Positions 15,415 to 21,287 of a DNA stretch of 28,797 bases are shown one piece after another; positions within the stretch are counted from its first letter, which is position 1; each line of letters opens with the position of its first letter. The stretch is from a virus. The notes under the pieces were generated by a model. The model was given only the letters and a program-made list of their open reading frames with translations, was not told the DNA's origin and did no database searches. The position numbers and the translations under genes were made by a program. The stretch lies in IMG/VR virus record IMGVR_UViG_3300019776_000902, positions 1 through 28,797 of that record. The stretch is one strand, 5' to 3'.

Positions 15415-16301
15415 GCGCGCCCTCCATTCGCCCCAGTGGAAAGCCGCTCGATCACCGCGCCCTGGAGCGCGTTGCGGGTGATGAGGTTGCGGGCCTGGCG
15501 CATAGTGCCGCGCCAGTGGTAGGCCGGGTCGCGCGTGGCGGCGGTGCCTTCGATGTTCAGAAACTCGCCCCCAAGCCGGATGCGGCAGGGCAGCGCGTCG
15601 GCGTCGACGGGCCTTGCGAGGTGCACCGGCGGAATCGGCTTCGGCGCATCGCGCGCGGGCAGCGGCGCAGCTACCGGCTTCGCGGCCTTGGGCTTCGCCT
15701 TGGCCTTGGGCTTGGGCGCGCTGCGCAGGCGCGTAGGGGCCGGCTCGCCTGCGGCCAGCAGCAGTTTCCGCGCCCGCGTGAGCGCCGTGGCGACGGATTT
15801 TTCCGTCATGCCCAGCTCGACGGCGAGCTCGGCATTGCTTTTGCCGAGAGCCTGGGCCAGCAGCGTGCGGCAGCGGGCCAGCGGCCATTTGCGCACGCCG
15901 CCGATGGGGCGGGCAGCCACGCCCTGCCCCTTTTTGCGCAGCGCCAGCAGGTGCAGCGAAATCGCGCCCGGCGTCTTGCCGAAATGCGCCGCAATCTGCC
16001 GGTTGCTCTTGCCCTCGGTCACCATCTGCAGCAGCTCGGCATTAAGCGCATCGGTCCAGAAGGCCGGGCGGCGGCTGCGCTTTCGCACCACGCGCGGCTG
16101 AGGCCGGTCGGCCGCCTTGCGCTTTGAGTGCACCAGCGGACGGCCGAGGCCGGCCAGCTTTTCGCGGTGCATCAGGCCTTTCACCCGCTTCAGCGGATGC
16201 CTGCCGCCGAGCGCATCGCAGATGACGCCGCTCGAGCAGCCCTCGGCCGCCATGCGGCGCACGGTTTCGCGGTCGGCGTCGCTCCACACGCTGCGGCTCA
16301 T
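15411..16301 (-). CDS. GcrA-like DNA-binding protein with three HTH units
   Basis: This 296-residue protein starts with VWSDADRETVRRMAAEGCSSGVICDALGGRHPLKRVKGLMHREKL (about 5-49). That follows the GcrA N-terminal pattern (W...L...EG.S...IA..LGG.....V....HR..L). A second unit FWTDALNAELLQMVTEGKSNRQIAAHFGKTPGAISLHLLALRKKG (81-125) and a third WPLARCRTLLAQALGKSNAELAVELGMTEKSVATALTRARKLL (139-181) repeat the fold. A Lys/Ala/Pro linker (about 195-225) leads to a distinct C-terminal domain. GcrA is an alphaproteobacterial cell-cycle activator that recognises promoters methylated at GANTC. This protein lacks a recognisable GcrA C-terminus, so a role as a phage regulator or DNA organiser is inferred. 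The start and stop both form ATGA overlaps. Confidence 0.7.
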   Translation of the reverse strand: MSRSVWSDADRETVRRMAAEGCSSGVICDALGGRHPLKRVKGLMHREKLAGLGRPLVHSKRKAADRPQPRVVRKRSRRPAFWTDALNAELLQMVTEGKSNRQIAAHFGKTPGAISLHLLALRKKGQGVAARPIGGVRKWPLARCRTLLAQALGKSNAELAVELGMTEKSVATALTRARKLLLAAGEPAPTRLRSAPKPKAKAKPKAAKPVAAPLPARDAPKPIPPVHLARPVDADALPCRIRLGGEFLNIEGTAATRDPAYHWRGTMRQARNLITRNALQGAVIERLSTGANGGRA

Positions 16302-16678
16302 AGCCCGGCCTCCTGGCGGCCCTTCGCCATGACGTTGCGGATGAGCTGCAAATCGCGCGGGCGGATGCGGAAGCCGAGGCCCCACTCGCATTCGATGACG
16401 ATGCCCGACGAGGCGAGCGCCACGCGCAGCCGCCGCATGTGCACCGAAACCGCCTTCTCGCTTTGCGCACAGTCCTGCCAGGCGCTCACCAGCATGGCGG
16501 CGCTTTCGTAGCCACCCTGCGCCAGGCTCCACAGGAACCGCGCCTGCATGGGCTGCAGCAGAAAAGCGCGTTTCAGCGCGGCAATCTCCTGCAGGGCTTC
16601 CCACGCCTTGCGCATCAGGCCTTGCGTTTCGATGACATCAAGCATCTGCTTCAGGTCAGCCGGTAAATGCACGTTCAC
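16298..16678 (-). CDS. OmpR/PhoB-type winged-helix protein
   Basis: This 126-residue protein begins with GTG at 16678, decided by GGAGG six bases upstream and a GTGA overlap with the methyltransferase gene. Residues about 40-110 (QPMQARFLWSLAQGGYESAAMLVSAWQDCAQSEKAVSVHMRRLRVALASSGIVIECEWGLGFRI) follow the PhoB-type winged-helix DNA-binding pattern. They include the recognition-helix segment VSVHMRRLRVAL and the GLGFRI wing. There is no receiver domain, so it cannot be phosphorylated as a normal response regulator and probably binds DNA constitutively. Its neighbours, a GcrA-like protein and two methyltransferases, suggest a block that acts on transcription or on host cell-cycle control. Confidence 0.75.
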   Translation of the reverse strand: MNVHLPADLKQMLDVIETQGLMRKAWEALQEIAALKRAFLLQPMQARFLWSLAQGGYESAAMLVSAWQDCAQSEKAVSVHMRRLRVALASSGIVIECEWGLGFRIRPRDLQLIRNVMAKGRQEAGL

Positions 16679-17400
16679 TTGGCACCTCCGAACAATTGCC
16701 CGCGGTCGGCATCGGCGCGGTCGAGCATCAAGAGTTGCGTTGCTCCGGGCGCCGCGCGCCGATCCCACACGAACCAGGCGTTGGTGACGGGCGATGCGCC
16801 CTGCCCCGTCCAGTCGATGCGCCAGCGCATCACGTAGACTCGCGCCGGCCGCCAATCGCGCCACAGGGCGGCGCGGCCCGAGGCGGCAGGCCAGCCCAGC
16901 GGCAGCAGCAGCGCCATGTATTCGAGCTCGATCATTTCCATGCCGTGCCGCACCCAGCCGGGGTCGGCATTGCAGGGCGCAAAGGGCGGGTTGGTCATCA
17001 CCGTGCGGGAAAGCCGCGTGCGGCGGGTGAACGCGAACCAGTCGCGGATCAGCGCACCGGCGCCCCGGTCGACAAGGTCGCTGCCGACGCAGGGAAAGCC
17101 CGCCGCGCGGAACTCGCGCAGCATGGCGCCATCGCCCGCCGCCGGCTCCCAGATTTCGCCCGCCAGATCGAGCCGGTTGCGCTCGGCTGCCAGAAAGGCG
17201 CGAATGGGTTCGGCCGGGGTCGGGTAGAAATCATCGGCTTCGCGCGGCAACCCGCCGTCCTTGCGCGCCGCGCGGTCGCCCAGCAGCTCGGCGCTCACCG
17301 GCTTTGCTGCCTTGCCGGTGGCGCGGAACAGCCCGCGCGCCGAGGCCGCGGTGTTGAGAATGCCGGCTATGCCGCCGGCCTCATCGCGAGCGCCGCTCAT
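16675..17400 (-). CDS. Phage DNA adenine-type methyltransferase
   Basis: This 241-residue enzyme has the AdoMet motif IWEPAAGDGAM (83-93), an acidic residue after the next strand (GSDL, 107-110), and the catalytic TNPPF at 136-140. These are typical of N6-adenine (or N4-cytosine) methyltransferases. The lead-in DDFYPTPAEPIRAFL (57-70) is common in phage-encoded members. It lacks a large recognition domain, so specificity is probably broad or set by a partner. The start at 17400 overlaps the previous stop as ATGA. With the cytosine-5 enzyme downstream, this phage can modify two kinds of base; no cognate nuclease is nearby. Confidence 0.8.
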   Translation of the reverse strand: MSGARDEAGGIAGILNTAASARGLFRATGKAAKPVSAELLGDRAARKDGGLPREADDFYPTPAEPIRAFLAAERNRLDLAGEIWEPAAGDGAMLREFRAAGFPCVGSDLVDRGAGALIRDWFAFTRRTRLSRTVMTNPPFAPCNADPGWVRHGMEMIELEYMALLLPLGWPAASGRAALWRDWRPARVYVMRWRIDWTGQGASPVTNAWFVWDRRAAPGATQLLMLDRADADRGQLFGGAK

Positions 17401-17651
17401 GCCGCACCCGCCTTGCCATGTGCCCGCGCCAGCTTGGCCGCCGTGCGCGCTTCGGCGCCGGGCCTCAGCCGATCGTAAAGATCCTTCGGCACGTTGAAGG
17501 CGCGCGGGTAAAGCCGCCGCCAGTGCCGCCTGTCCTTGCCGTCATGCGCCTGCCATTCCTCGAGCAGCGAGTCGGCAAAAATGGTTTTCGCCTTCACCAC
17601 CTGCCAGGTGACGCCATCGGCATCGGTGAACTCGTCGGCCGGTGCGCTCAT
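17397..17651 (-). CDS. Hypothetical phage protein, 84 residues
   Basis: The ATG at 17651 overlaps the stop of the upstream membrane-protein gene. The product begins with a short beta segment (EFTDADGVTWQVVKAKTIFADSLLEEWQAH) and continues as a basic helix (RRHWRRLYPRAFNVPKDLYDRLRPGAEARTAAKLARAH). The net charge of the second half is positive, which would fit nucleic-acid contact. Its place directly before the adenine methyltransferase is the only functional hint. Family not recognised. Confidence 0.65.
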   Translation of the reverse strand: MSAPADEFTDADGVTWQVVKAKTIFADSLLEEWQAHDGKDRRHWRRLYPRAFNVPKDLYDRLRPGAEARTAAKLARAHGKAGAA

Positions 17652-17866
17652 GCCCAGCCCCCGGCCCACAGCCCGGCAACGATCAGCCCCACGGCAATCG
17701 CCGCCAGCACCAGCCCGGCAATGCGCCCCTCGCGCGTGCGGCGGCGCAGCAGTTCGGAAATCTCGCGTTCTGTCAGCCTTCCACGCCGCGCATAAAACTC
17801 GGCATCTATTTTCCGCTCAGCTTCATTGCGCGGCGGCACCGCCGGAGGCGTTGAAATACGACCCAT
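17648..17866 (-). CDS. Small single-span membrane protein
   Basis: This 72-residue protein has a charged N-terminal region (RNEAERKIDAEFYARRGRLTEREISELLRRRTREG) and one C-terminal membrane helix (IAGLVLAAIAVGLIVAGLWAGGW). The arginines before the helix predict that the N-terminus stays in the cytoplasm. Start and stop overlap neighbours (TAATG upstream, ATGA downstream). The role is unknown; small tail-anchored-like proteins in phage early operons often alter the host envelope or block superinfection, which is speculation here. Confidence 0.65.
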   Translation of the reverse strand: MGRISTPPAVPPRNEAERKIDAEFYARRGRLTEREISELLRRRTREGRIAGLVLAAIAVGLIVAGLWAGGWA

Positions 17867-18363
17867 TACTCAGCCTCCCCCAGCAGCACCGCCTCGAGCC
17901 GCGCGCGGATCTCGCTATGCGCCTCGAGCGATTGGTCGATTTCGGCCATGCAGGCCCGCGCCTCGGCCTTGGTGATCTTTCCATCGGCCATGGCGGCGAG
18001 CAGCGTGCCCATGGCCTCGCTGGCCTCGCGCTGCAGCGCGTTGAGCGCGCGCAGGTCCATTTCGGCGGCGCGGGCGCGCGGCAGCGCCACCAGCCGGCAG
18101 CGGATCAGCGCGGCAAAGGCCTCGGCCACGGCGCGCGGGCGGAAATGGCTCACCAGCCGCCACACGCGCACAAAGCTCATTTCGCCGCCCGAGGCGTTTT
18201 CCGGGTCGAGCTGCTTGTAGAGCGTGAACTTGGTGACGCCTTCGAACTTGGCCGCCACGTCGACCCCGGCATCCGGCCGGCCAGCCACCTGGCCGATCTC
18301 GCCCATCATCCGGGCCAGCACATCGTGCGGGCCATCAACCTCGCGCGGCTTCATCGGGCGCAT
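17866..18363 (-). CDS. CII-like (Phage_CP76 type) regulatory protein
   Basis: This 165-residue protein has an early helix-turn-helix-like segment: DAGVDVAAKFEGVTKFTLYKQLDPENASGGEMSFVRVWRLVSHFRPRAVAEAFAALIRC (about 57-115). It resembles phage CII/CP76 regulators, in which a segment like LYNKLNP marks the recognition region. The C-terminal half is helical (LRALNALQREASEAMGTLLAAMADGKITKAEARACMAEIDQSLEAH). The ATG at 18363 is preferred because a G-rich ribosome-like tract lies seven bases upstream; an ATG at 18441 has none. It may influence the choice between lysis and lysogeny or activate genes of this operon. The similarity is moderate. Confidence 0.65.
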   Translation of the reverse strand: MRPMKPREVDGPHDVLARMMGEIGQVAGRPDAGVDVAAKFEGVTKFTLYKQLDPENASGGEMSFVRVWRLVSHFRPRAVAEAFAALIRCRLVALPRARAAEMDLRALNALQREASEAMGTLLAAMADGKITKAEARACMAEIDQSLEAHSEIRARLEAVLLGEAE

Positions 18364-18908
18364 GCTTCGCCCCCCGCGCAGTAGGCCTCTGGCAAAACCG
18401 CTGCGCACGTTGCCGATGACGCGGGCGTGATCGTGCCGCATGGTGACGGTGTTTCAGGGGTGGCGGCGGGGTTGCCCACCGTGCCAAAGCCCGAAAATGA
18501 TTGATCTAGGCCATGTTCGACGTGCCCAACCGCCTGCCGACCCCATGCCCGCCACGCGCACAGACCCACCCTCTCCCGTTCACGGGGGAGGGTGGCGCGC
18601 AGCGCCGGGTGGGGGGTGCCGCTTGCATGGCGAGAAAAAACAGCGAGGGCAGCGGCAACGCAGGGAGTCGCGCCGCCACCCTCGCCAGTGCCGGCAGGGC
18701 TCGCCACCTGCCGACGCTTCCGGGCCGCGCGGGAGGGAGCGCGCAGCGTCCGGAAGAGCTTTGCCTCGGTGTCGTCATCGACCACCGGGCGGAACTTCGA
18801 GCCGTCCGCCAGGCCGGGCGCGCCAGTGGCGCGACCGGAGGCGAGAAGGCCATGAGAGCTGCGCTCGAATGGCAGCGCGTGCACCTCGCTTCGCTTCAGG
18901 CCGCTCAT
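18351..18908 (-). CDS. Hypothetical protein whose frame crosses a palindromic repeat
   Basis: The frame starts at an ATG at 18908 overlapping the stop of the 34-residue membrane gene (ATGA), which favours translation. The first 75 residues (MSGLKRSEVHALPFERSS ... FRPVVDDDTEAKLFRTLRAPSRAARKRRQ) look plausible. From about residue 95 the frame runs through the dispersed palindrome at 18568-18606, giving HPALRATLPRERERV. It then continues through low-complexity sequence to a stop inside the CII-like start region. The original gene may have been shorter and extended or disrupted when the repeat arrived. No family recognised. Coding of the second half is doubtful. Confidence 0.4.
   Translation of the reverse strand: MSGLKRSEVHALPFERSSHGLLASGRATGAPGLADGSKFRPVVDDDTEAKLFRTLRAPSRAARKRRQVASPAGTGEGGGATPCVAAALAVFSRHASGTPHPALRATLPRERERVGLCAWRAWGRQAVGHVEHGLDQSFSGFGTVGNPAATPETPSPCGTITPASSATCAAVLPEAYCAGGEACAR
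18568..18606. repeat. REP-like dispersed palindrome
   Basis: ACCCTCTCCCG (18568-18578) pairs with CGGGGGAGGGT (18583-18593) with one mismatch. It is followed by a second small palindrome, GGCGC-GCA-GCGCC (18594-18606), then a GGGTGGGGGG tract. This composite is a form I recognise from intergenic repeats in many high-GC proteobacterial chromosomes. It is a host-type element inside a phage operon. Confidence 0.65.
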
Positions 18909-19009
18909 TGGCTTGCCCCGTCCATAAAAACGAAGGCCAGCACCGCGGCCACCACGATGCCCACGAAGATCCAGCCGGTCAGGTCGGCGCCAGCCGCGAA
19001 CAAGCCCAT
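18905..19009 (-). CDS. 34-residue membrane micro-protein
   Basis: A short frame starts at the ATG at 19009 with GGAGG seven bases upstream and encodes MGLFAAGADLTGWIFVGIVVA followed by AVLAFVFMDGASQ. It is essentially one membrane helix (about residues 11-29). Its stop overlaps the next ATG as ATGA, and the gene upstream ends one base before its start. This regular spacing and the good ribosome site make it a convincing gene despite its size. Function unknown. Confidence 0.6.
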   Translation of the reverse strand: MGLFAAGADLTGWIFVGIVVAAVLAFVFMDGASQ

Positions 19010-19010
19010 T

Positions 19011-19190
19011 TCAACCCCTCCGCTTTGCGATGATGATGTAGAGCCCGGTGGCGAACACCGAGGCGAAGCCCAAGCTCAGCGCCGCCTCGAGCCAGTCGCC
19101 GAAGGCGATGGCCTGCAACGCGCGCCCGAAAGCCGCCAGCGTGAAGCAGAACAGGCTGAAGCCCAGCAGCGCCCGCGCCAGCCCGCTCAT
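19011..19190 (-). CDS. 59-residue two-span membrane protein
   Basis: The frame starts at the ATG at 19190, overlapping the stop of the YdaS/Cro-like gene as ATGA. It encodes a protein with two hydrophobic helices: RALLGFSLFCFTLAAFGRAL (6-25) and AALSLGFASVFATGLYIIIAK (36-56). It ends in basic residues KRRG, predicting the C-terminus in the cytoplasm. As the second gene of the leftward early operon it will be expressed immediately upon induction. Small early membrane proteins of this type are candidates for host takeover or exclusion, but no homologue was recognised. Confidence 0.6.
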   Translation of the reverse strand: MSGLARALLGFSLFCFTLAAFGRALQAIAFGDWLEAALSLGFASVFATGLYIIIAKRRG

Positions 19191-19450
19191 GCCGCCGCTC
19201 CCGCTTCCGATGTCGCCGGCTCGCTGGCGGTTGAGGCGGCTGGCCCAAACACATCGGGCCGCAGCTCGTGCCGGGAAACGCCGGTCAGGCGCTCCACCTC
19301 AATCACGCGCTCGGCAGGCACCCGCTTCCATTGCGAGACCGCCTGGCTCGTGAGCTTCGGGCCGGCCGCCGAAAGCGCAGCAGCAAGGGCAACGCTGCCC
19401 CCCGCGCTTTCCTTGGCCTTGTTCAGTGCAATCAGTTCTGGCGTGCTCAT
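19187..19450 (-). CDS. YdaS/Cro-like antirepressor-type DNA-binding protein
   Basis: This 87-residue protein has the YdaS/Cro pattern: ALNKAKESAGGSVALAAALSAAGPKLTSQAVSQWKRVPAERVIEVERLTGVSRHELRPDVFG. It holds a helix-turn-helix (LTSQAVSQWKRV) and the typical ending RHELRPD. It is divergent from the CI-type repressor and is the first gene of the leftward operon, the position of Cro. It should bind operators in the immunity region and favour the lytic programme. The ATG at 19450 (MSTPELIALN) is preferred. An ATG at 19468 would lie inside the operator, and the predicted promoter -10 at 19458-19463 would place the transcript start almost at the 19450 ATG, a nearly leaderless arrangement. Confidence 0.8.
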   Translation of the reverse strand: MSTPELIALNKAKESAGGSVALAAALSAAGPKLTSQAVSQWKRVPAERVIEVERLTGVSRHELRPDVFGPAASTASEPATSEAGAAA

Positions 19451-19460
19451 GGTCGCCAAC

Positions 19461-19489
19461 GTAAGCATAACTTACACTTAGATGCAAGT
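19461..19489 (-). promoter_or_regulatory. Leftward operator/promoter element (oL-like)
   Basis: The palindrome GTAAG-CATAA-CTTAC lies at 19461-19475. Read on the minus strand, the 29-base element matches the one at 20715-20743 at 23 of 29 positions: ACTTGCA, five variable bases, GTGTAAGTT, one variable base, TGCTTAC. A -35-like TTGCAT (complement of 19482-19487) with an 18-base spacer leads to a weak -10 (TACGTT, complement of 19458-19463). A repressor bound here would block the Cro-like operon. Confidence 0.75.
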
Positions 19490-19503
19490 AGCTCTGACAT
19501 TGA

Positions 19504-19522
19504 CTGAAAGGCCACCTTTCAG
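19504..19522. promoter_or_regulatory. Perfect palindrome before the repressor gene
   Basis: CTGAAAGG (19504-19511) and CCTTTCAG (19515-19522) form a perfect 8-bp inverted repeat with a 3-base centre, 13 bases before the preferred CI start. It differs in sequence from the GTAAG operators, so it may bind another protein (for example the Cro-like product) or form a leader hairpin in the repressor message. Confidence 0.5.
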
Positions 19523-19535
19523 CACGTTTTGCGAC

Positions 19536-20279
19536 ATGGAAACGCAAGGATCTCGCATTCGCTTTGTGCGCGACGCGCTTGGGCTGACGCAGGCGCAGTT
19601 TGCCGCCGCGCTGTCGCGTCAGGCGCGGCTGATGTCCGGCGAAATCGCCGGCGAAGCCGTCACACGCGGCGCGGTTGCCAACTGGGAACGCGACAAAGGC
19701 ATCGCGCACAAAAACCTGCTGGCACTTGTCGAAATGGTCGGCATCAGCATCGATTGGCTGGCGCGCGGGATTGGCCCGGCGCCAGCGCGGGAAACGCTGG
19801 CGCAGCTTGGGGTCGCGCTGTTGCCGCGTCCGGCACGCTCGCTGCCCATGCAGTTCGAAGCGACCAGCACCCGCACGGCGCCGCTGTTTGGCACCGCCGC
19901 GGGCGCACTGCTGGGACACGGATCGTTCATTGTGTCAAACGAGCCTGTCGACGAAGTGCCGATGATGCCGGGCCTGGTGGGCGAGCCCGGCGTTTATGCG
20001 CTGCTCGTCACCGGCGATTCGATGTTTCCGATGTTCCCGGATGGCGAGCTGGTTTACGTGTCTTCGGCGCGGCAGCCGCGCAAGGGCGACGCGGCCATCA
20101 TTCAGCAGCGAACCGGCAAGGGCGCCAACCTCGAGGCGTTCATCAAGCTCTTCGAACGCGAAACGGGCGACTCCCTCGTCACCACGCAGCTGAACCCGGC
20201 CGCGCCGGTGATCTTCCCGCGCCGCACGGTGGCAAGCTGCCACCGCGTTTATTCGCGCCGCGAGCTGGCCGGCGTTTAG
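19536..20279 (+). CDS. CI-type self-cleaving repressor (HTH + S24)
   Basis: This 247-residue repressor has an N-terminal XRE helix-turn-helix: IRFVRDALGLTQAQFAAALSRQ ... VTRGAVANWERDKGIAHKNLLALVEMVGISIDWLARG (8-78). It is interrupted by an unusual 10-residue insertion. The C-terminal S24 domain has Ser162 in VTGDSMFPMFPDGELVYV and Lys204 in AFIKLFE. An Ala122-Gly123 pair lies 39 residues before the serine, nearly the spacing in lambda CI (38). Autocleavage stimulated by RecA is therefore expected, giving SOS induction. It is divergent from the Cro-like gene. The start at 19536 (METQGSRIRF) is favoured by domain length; an ATG at 19482 would begin inside the operator. No strong ribosome site precedes either. 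Its stop overlaps the convergent membrane gene by three bases. Confidence 0.88.
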   Translation: METQGSRIRFVRDALGLTQAQFAAALSRQARLMSGEIAGEAVTRGAVANWERDKGIAHKNLLALVEMVGISIDWLARGIGPAPARETLAQLGVALLPRPARSLPMQFEATSTRTAPLFGTAAGALLGHGSFIVSNEPVDEVPMMPGLVGEPGVYALLVTGDSMFPMFPDGELVYVSSARQPRKGDAAIIQQRTGKGANLEAFIKLFERETGDSLVTTQLNPAAPVIFPRRTVASCHRVYSRRELAGV

Positions 20280-20638
20280 TCGTAAACGATCCGGGTTTCG
20301 TTGATCAGCACGCGCAGCACGCGATAGCCGTAAAGAAACGCGGCCAGCCCCAGCGTCACGATGATCAGCAGAGCCCAGATAAACAGGTGCCCCACCGAAC
20401 TGAATACCGAAAAGCGGCAATCGAGCCGCCCAAGCACATTGCCCTGCCTGTCGCACACCTCGGTGCGGTTCAAAATTGCCTTGTTGAACGAATAAGGGAA
20501 CACGAGCAGCGCCAGCCCCAGCGTGATGATGATCAGCACAACCCACACCAGCACATGCCCGATGGCATCCACCGTGCTGAAGTTGCAGTAAAAGCGGGTC
20601 GGCATGCCCTGCGGCGCCGGTTCGATATCGCGTGCCAT
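20276..20638 (-). CDS. Duplicated membrane protein (DUF6693-like)
   Basis: This 120-residue protein is made of two similar halves. Residues 18-63 are CNFSTVDAIGHVLVWVVLIIITLGLALLVFPYSFNKAILNRTEVCD. Residues 74-120 are CRFSVFSSVGHLFIWALLIIVTLGLAAFLYGYRVLRVLINETRIVYD. Each half has a C-F-S start, a GH pair, one long membrane helix and an N-x-T end. The pattern fits DUF6693, known to me from alphaproteobacterial membrane proteins of unknown function. The ATG at 20638 is preferred, with GGGAG upstream; an earlier ATG at 20668 lacks a site. The gene converges on the repressor and lies between the two operators. It may thus be expressed in the lysogen, a typical place for immunity or exclusion genes. 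That role is inference. Confidence 0.7.
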   Translation of the reverse strand: MARDIEPAPQGMPTRFYCNFSTVDAIGHVLVWVVLIIITLGLALLVFPYSFNKAILNRTEVCDRQGNVLGRLDCRFSVFSSVGHLFIWALLIIVTLGLAAFLYGYRVLRVLINETRIVYD

Positions 20639-20714
20639 TTCAATTTTACTCCCTGAGCCCGCCGCCATCCTAGCGAGCGCGTTTTACGCCGCAATGTCAG
20701 CCTTGCTTACATCC

Positions 20715-20746
20715 ACTTGCAAGCGCGTGTAAGTTGTGCTTACACT
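20715..20746 (+). promoter_or_regulatory. Rightward operator/promoter element (oR-like)
   Basis: The palindrome GTGTAAG-TTGTG-CTTACAC (20727-20745, 7-bp perfect arms) overlaps a promoter with -35-like TTGCAA (20717-20722) and -10-like TACACT (20741-20746, four of six consensus bases, 18-base spacer). It is the sister of the element at 19461-19489 and points toward the rightward operon starting at 20778. A further TGCTTAC half-site lies at 20704-20710. Confidence 0.75.
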
Positions 20747-20777
20747 CCGCTCCATCGATCACCGATGGAGCGTCGCC

Positions 20778-21287
20778 ATGTTCGACCACCCCACCACCTC
20801 CAGCCCGCACGTGACGGCAGGCCGCGCCGCCGCGCTGAGCATGCGGCAGGTGCCGCCCCGCGCGCGGCTGCCCTTTGCCTCGAGCATCGTTGCCGGCGCC
20901 GACAAACGCACGCGGCAGCTGGCCGAGGCGATGATCCACCTCAATGCCGAAGATCTGCGCGGCTGCACTGAAACTACGCTGCAGCTCGAGGGCTTTTCGC
21001 TGCACGAGCAGGCCGAGCTCGGCCCCACGGCCCGCGCGCTCGCCAACACGCGCTTCGTGCGGCAGGCGCAAGAGGCCGAGCCGCACCCCAGCGACGATGA
21101 GCTTTTGGCCGCCGCGCTCAAGGCCTTTTCGCCGCTCACCGGGCTGGGCAGCCTGGTGCGGCAGCTGCGCGCCGACCCGGATTATTCCGAAGATGTGCTG
21201 GGCCGCATCTGGCCGCGCATCGCCACCGGCGCCGCCAGCCTCACCGCCCGCGCCGCCCTGCCCCCGCGCATGGATGGGAGGGCGTGA
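20778..21287 (+). CDS. First gene of rightward operon, hypothetical
   Basis: This 169-residue protein starts at an ATG preceded by GGAG, about 30 bases after the predicted transcript start from the oR-like promoter. An upstream ATG at 20736 lies inside the operator and is unlikely. The product is mainly helical with a charged middle (KRTRQLAEAMIHLNAEDLRGCTETTLQLEGFSLHEQAELGPTARALANTRFVRQAQEAE). The helical C-terminus is DDELLAAALKAFSPLTGLGSLVRQLRADPDYSEDVLGRIWPRI. No catalytic motif or membrane segment is seen. As the first gene expressed when repression is lifted it may be a host-directed or regulatory protein; the family is unknown to me. Confidence 0.65.
   Translation: MFDHPTTSSPHVTAGRAAALSMRQVPPRARLPFASSIVAGADKRTRQLAEAMIHLNAEDLRGCTETTLQLEGFSLHEQAELGPTARALANTRFVRQAQEAEPHPSDDELLAAALKAFSPLTGLGSLVRQLRADPDYSEDVLGRIWPRIATGAASLTARAALPPRMDGRA

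Noticed and set aside
12896-17400. Complete restriction-modification system
   Set aside because: Two methyltransferases are present but no neighbouring gene has nuclease motifs or suitable length for a cognate restriction enzyme, so they are treated as orphan enzymes.
18513-19481. Plus-strand frame of about 322 codons
   Set aside because: It crosses the REP-like palindrome, several convincingly coupled minus genes and the operator; product is low-complexity.
19482-19535. Upstream ATG at 19482 as the repressor start
   Set aside because: It would lie inside the operator and add 18 residues that precede the normal HTH start; kept only as an alternative since no strong ribosome site precedes 19536.
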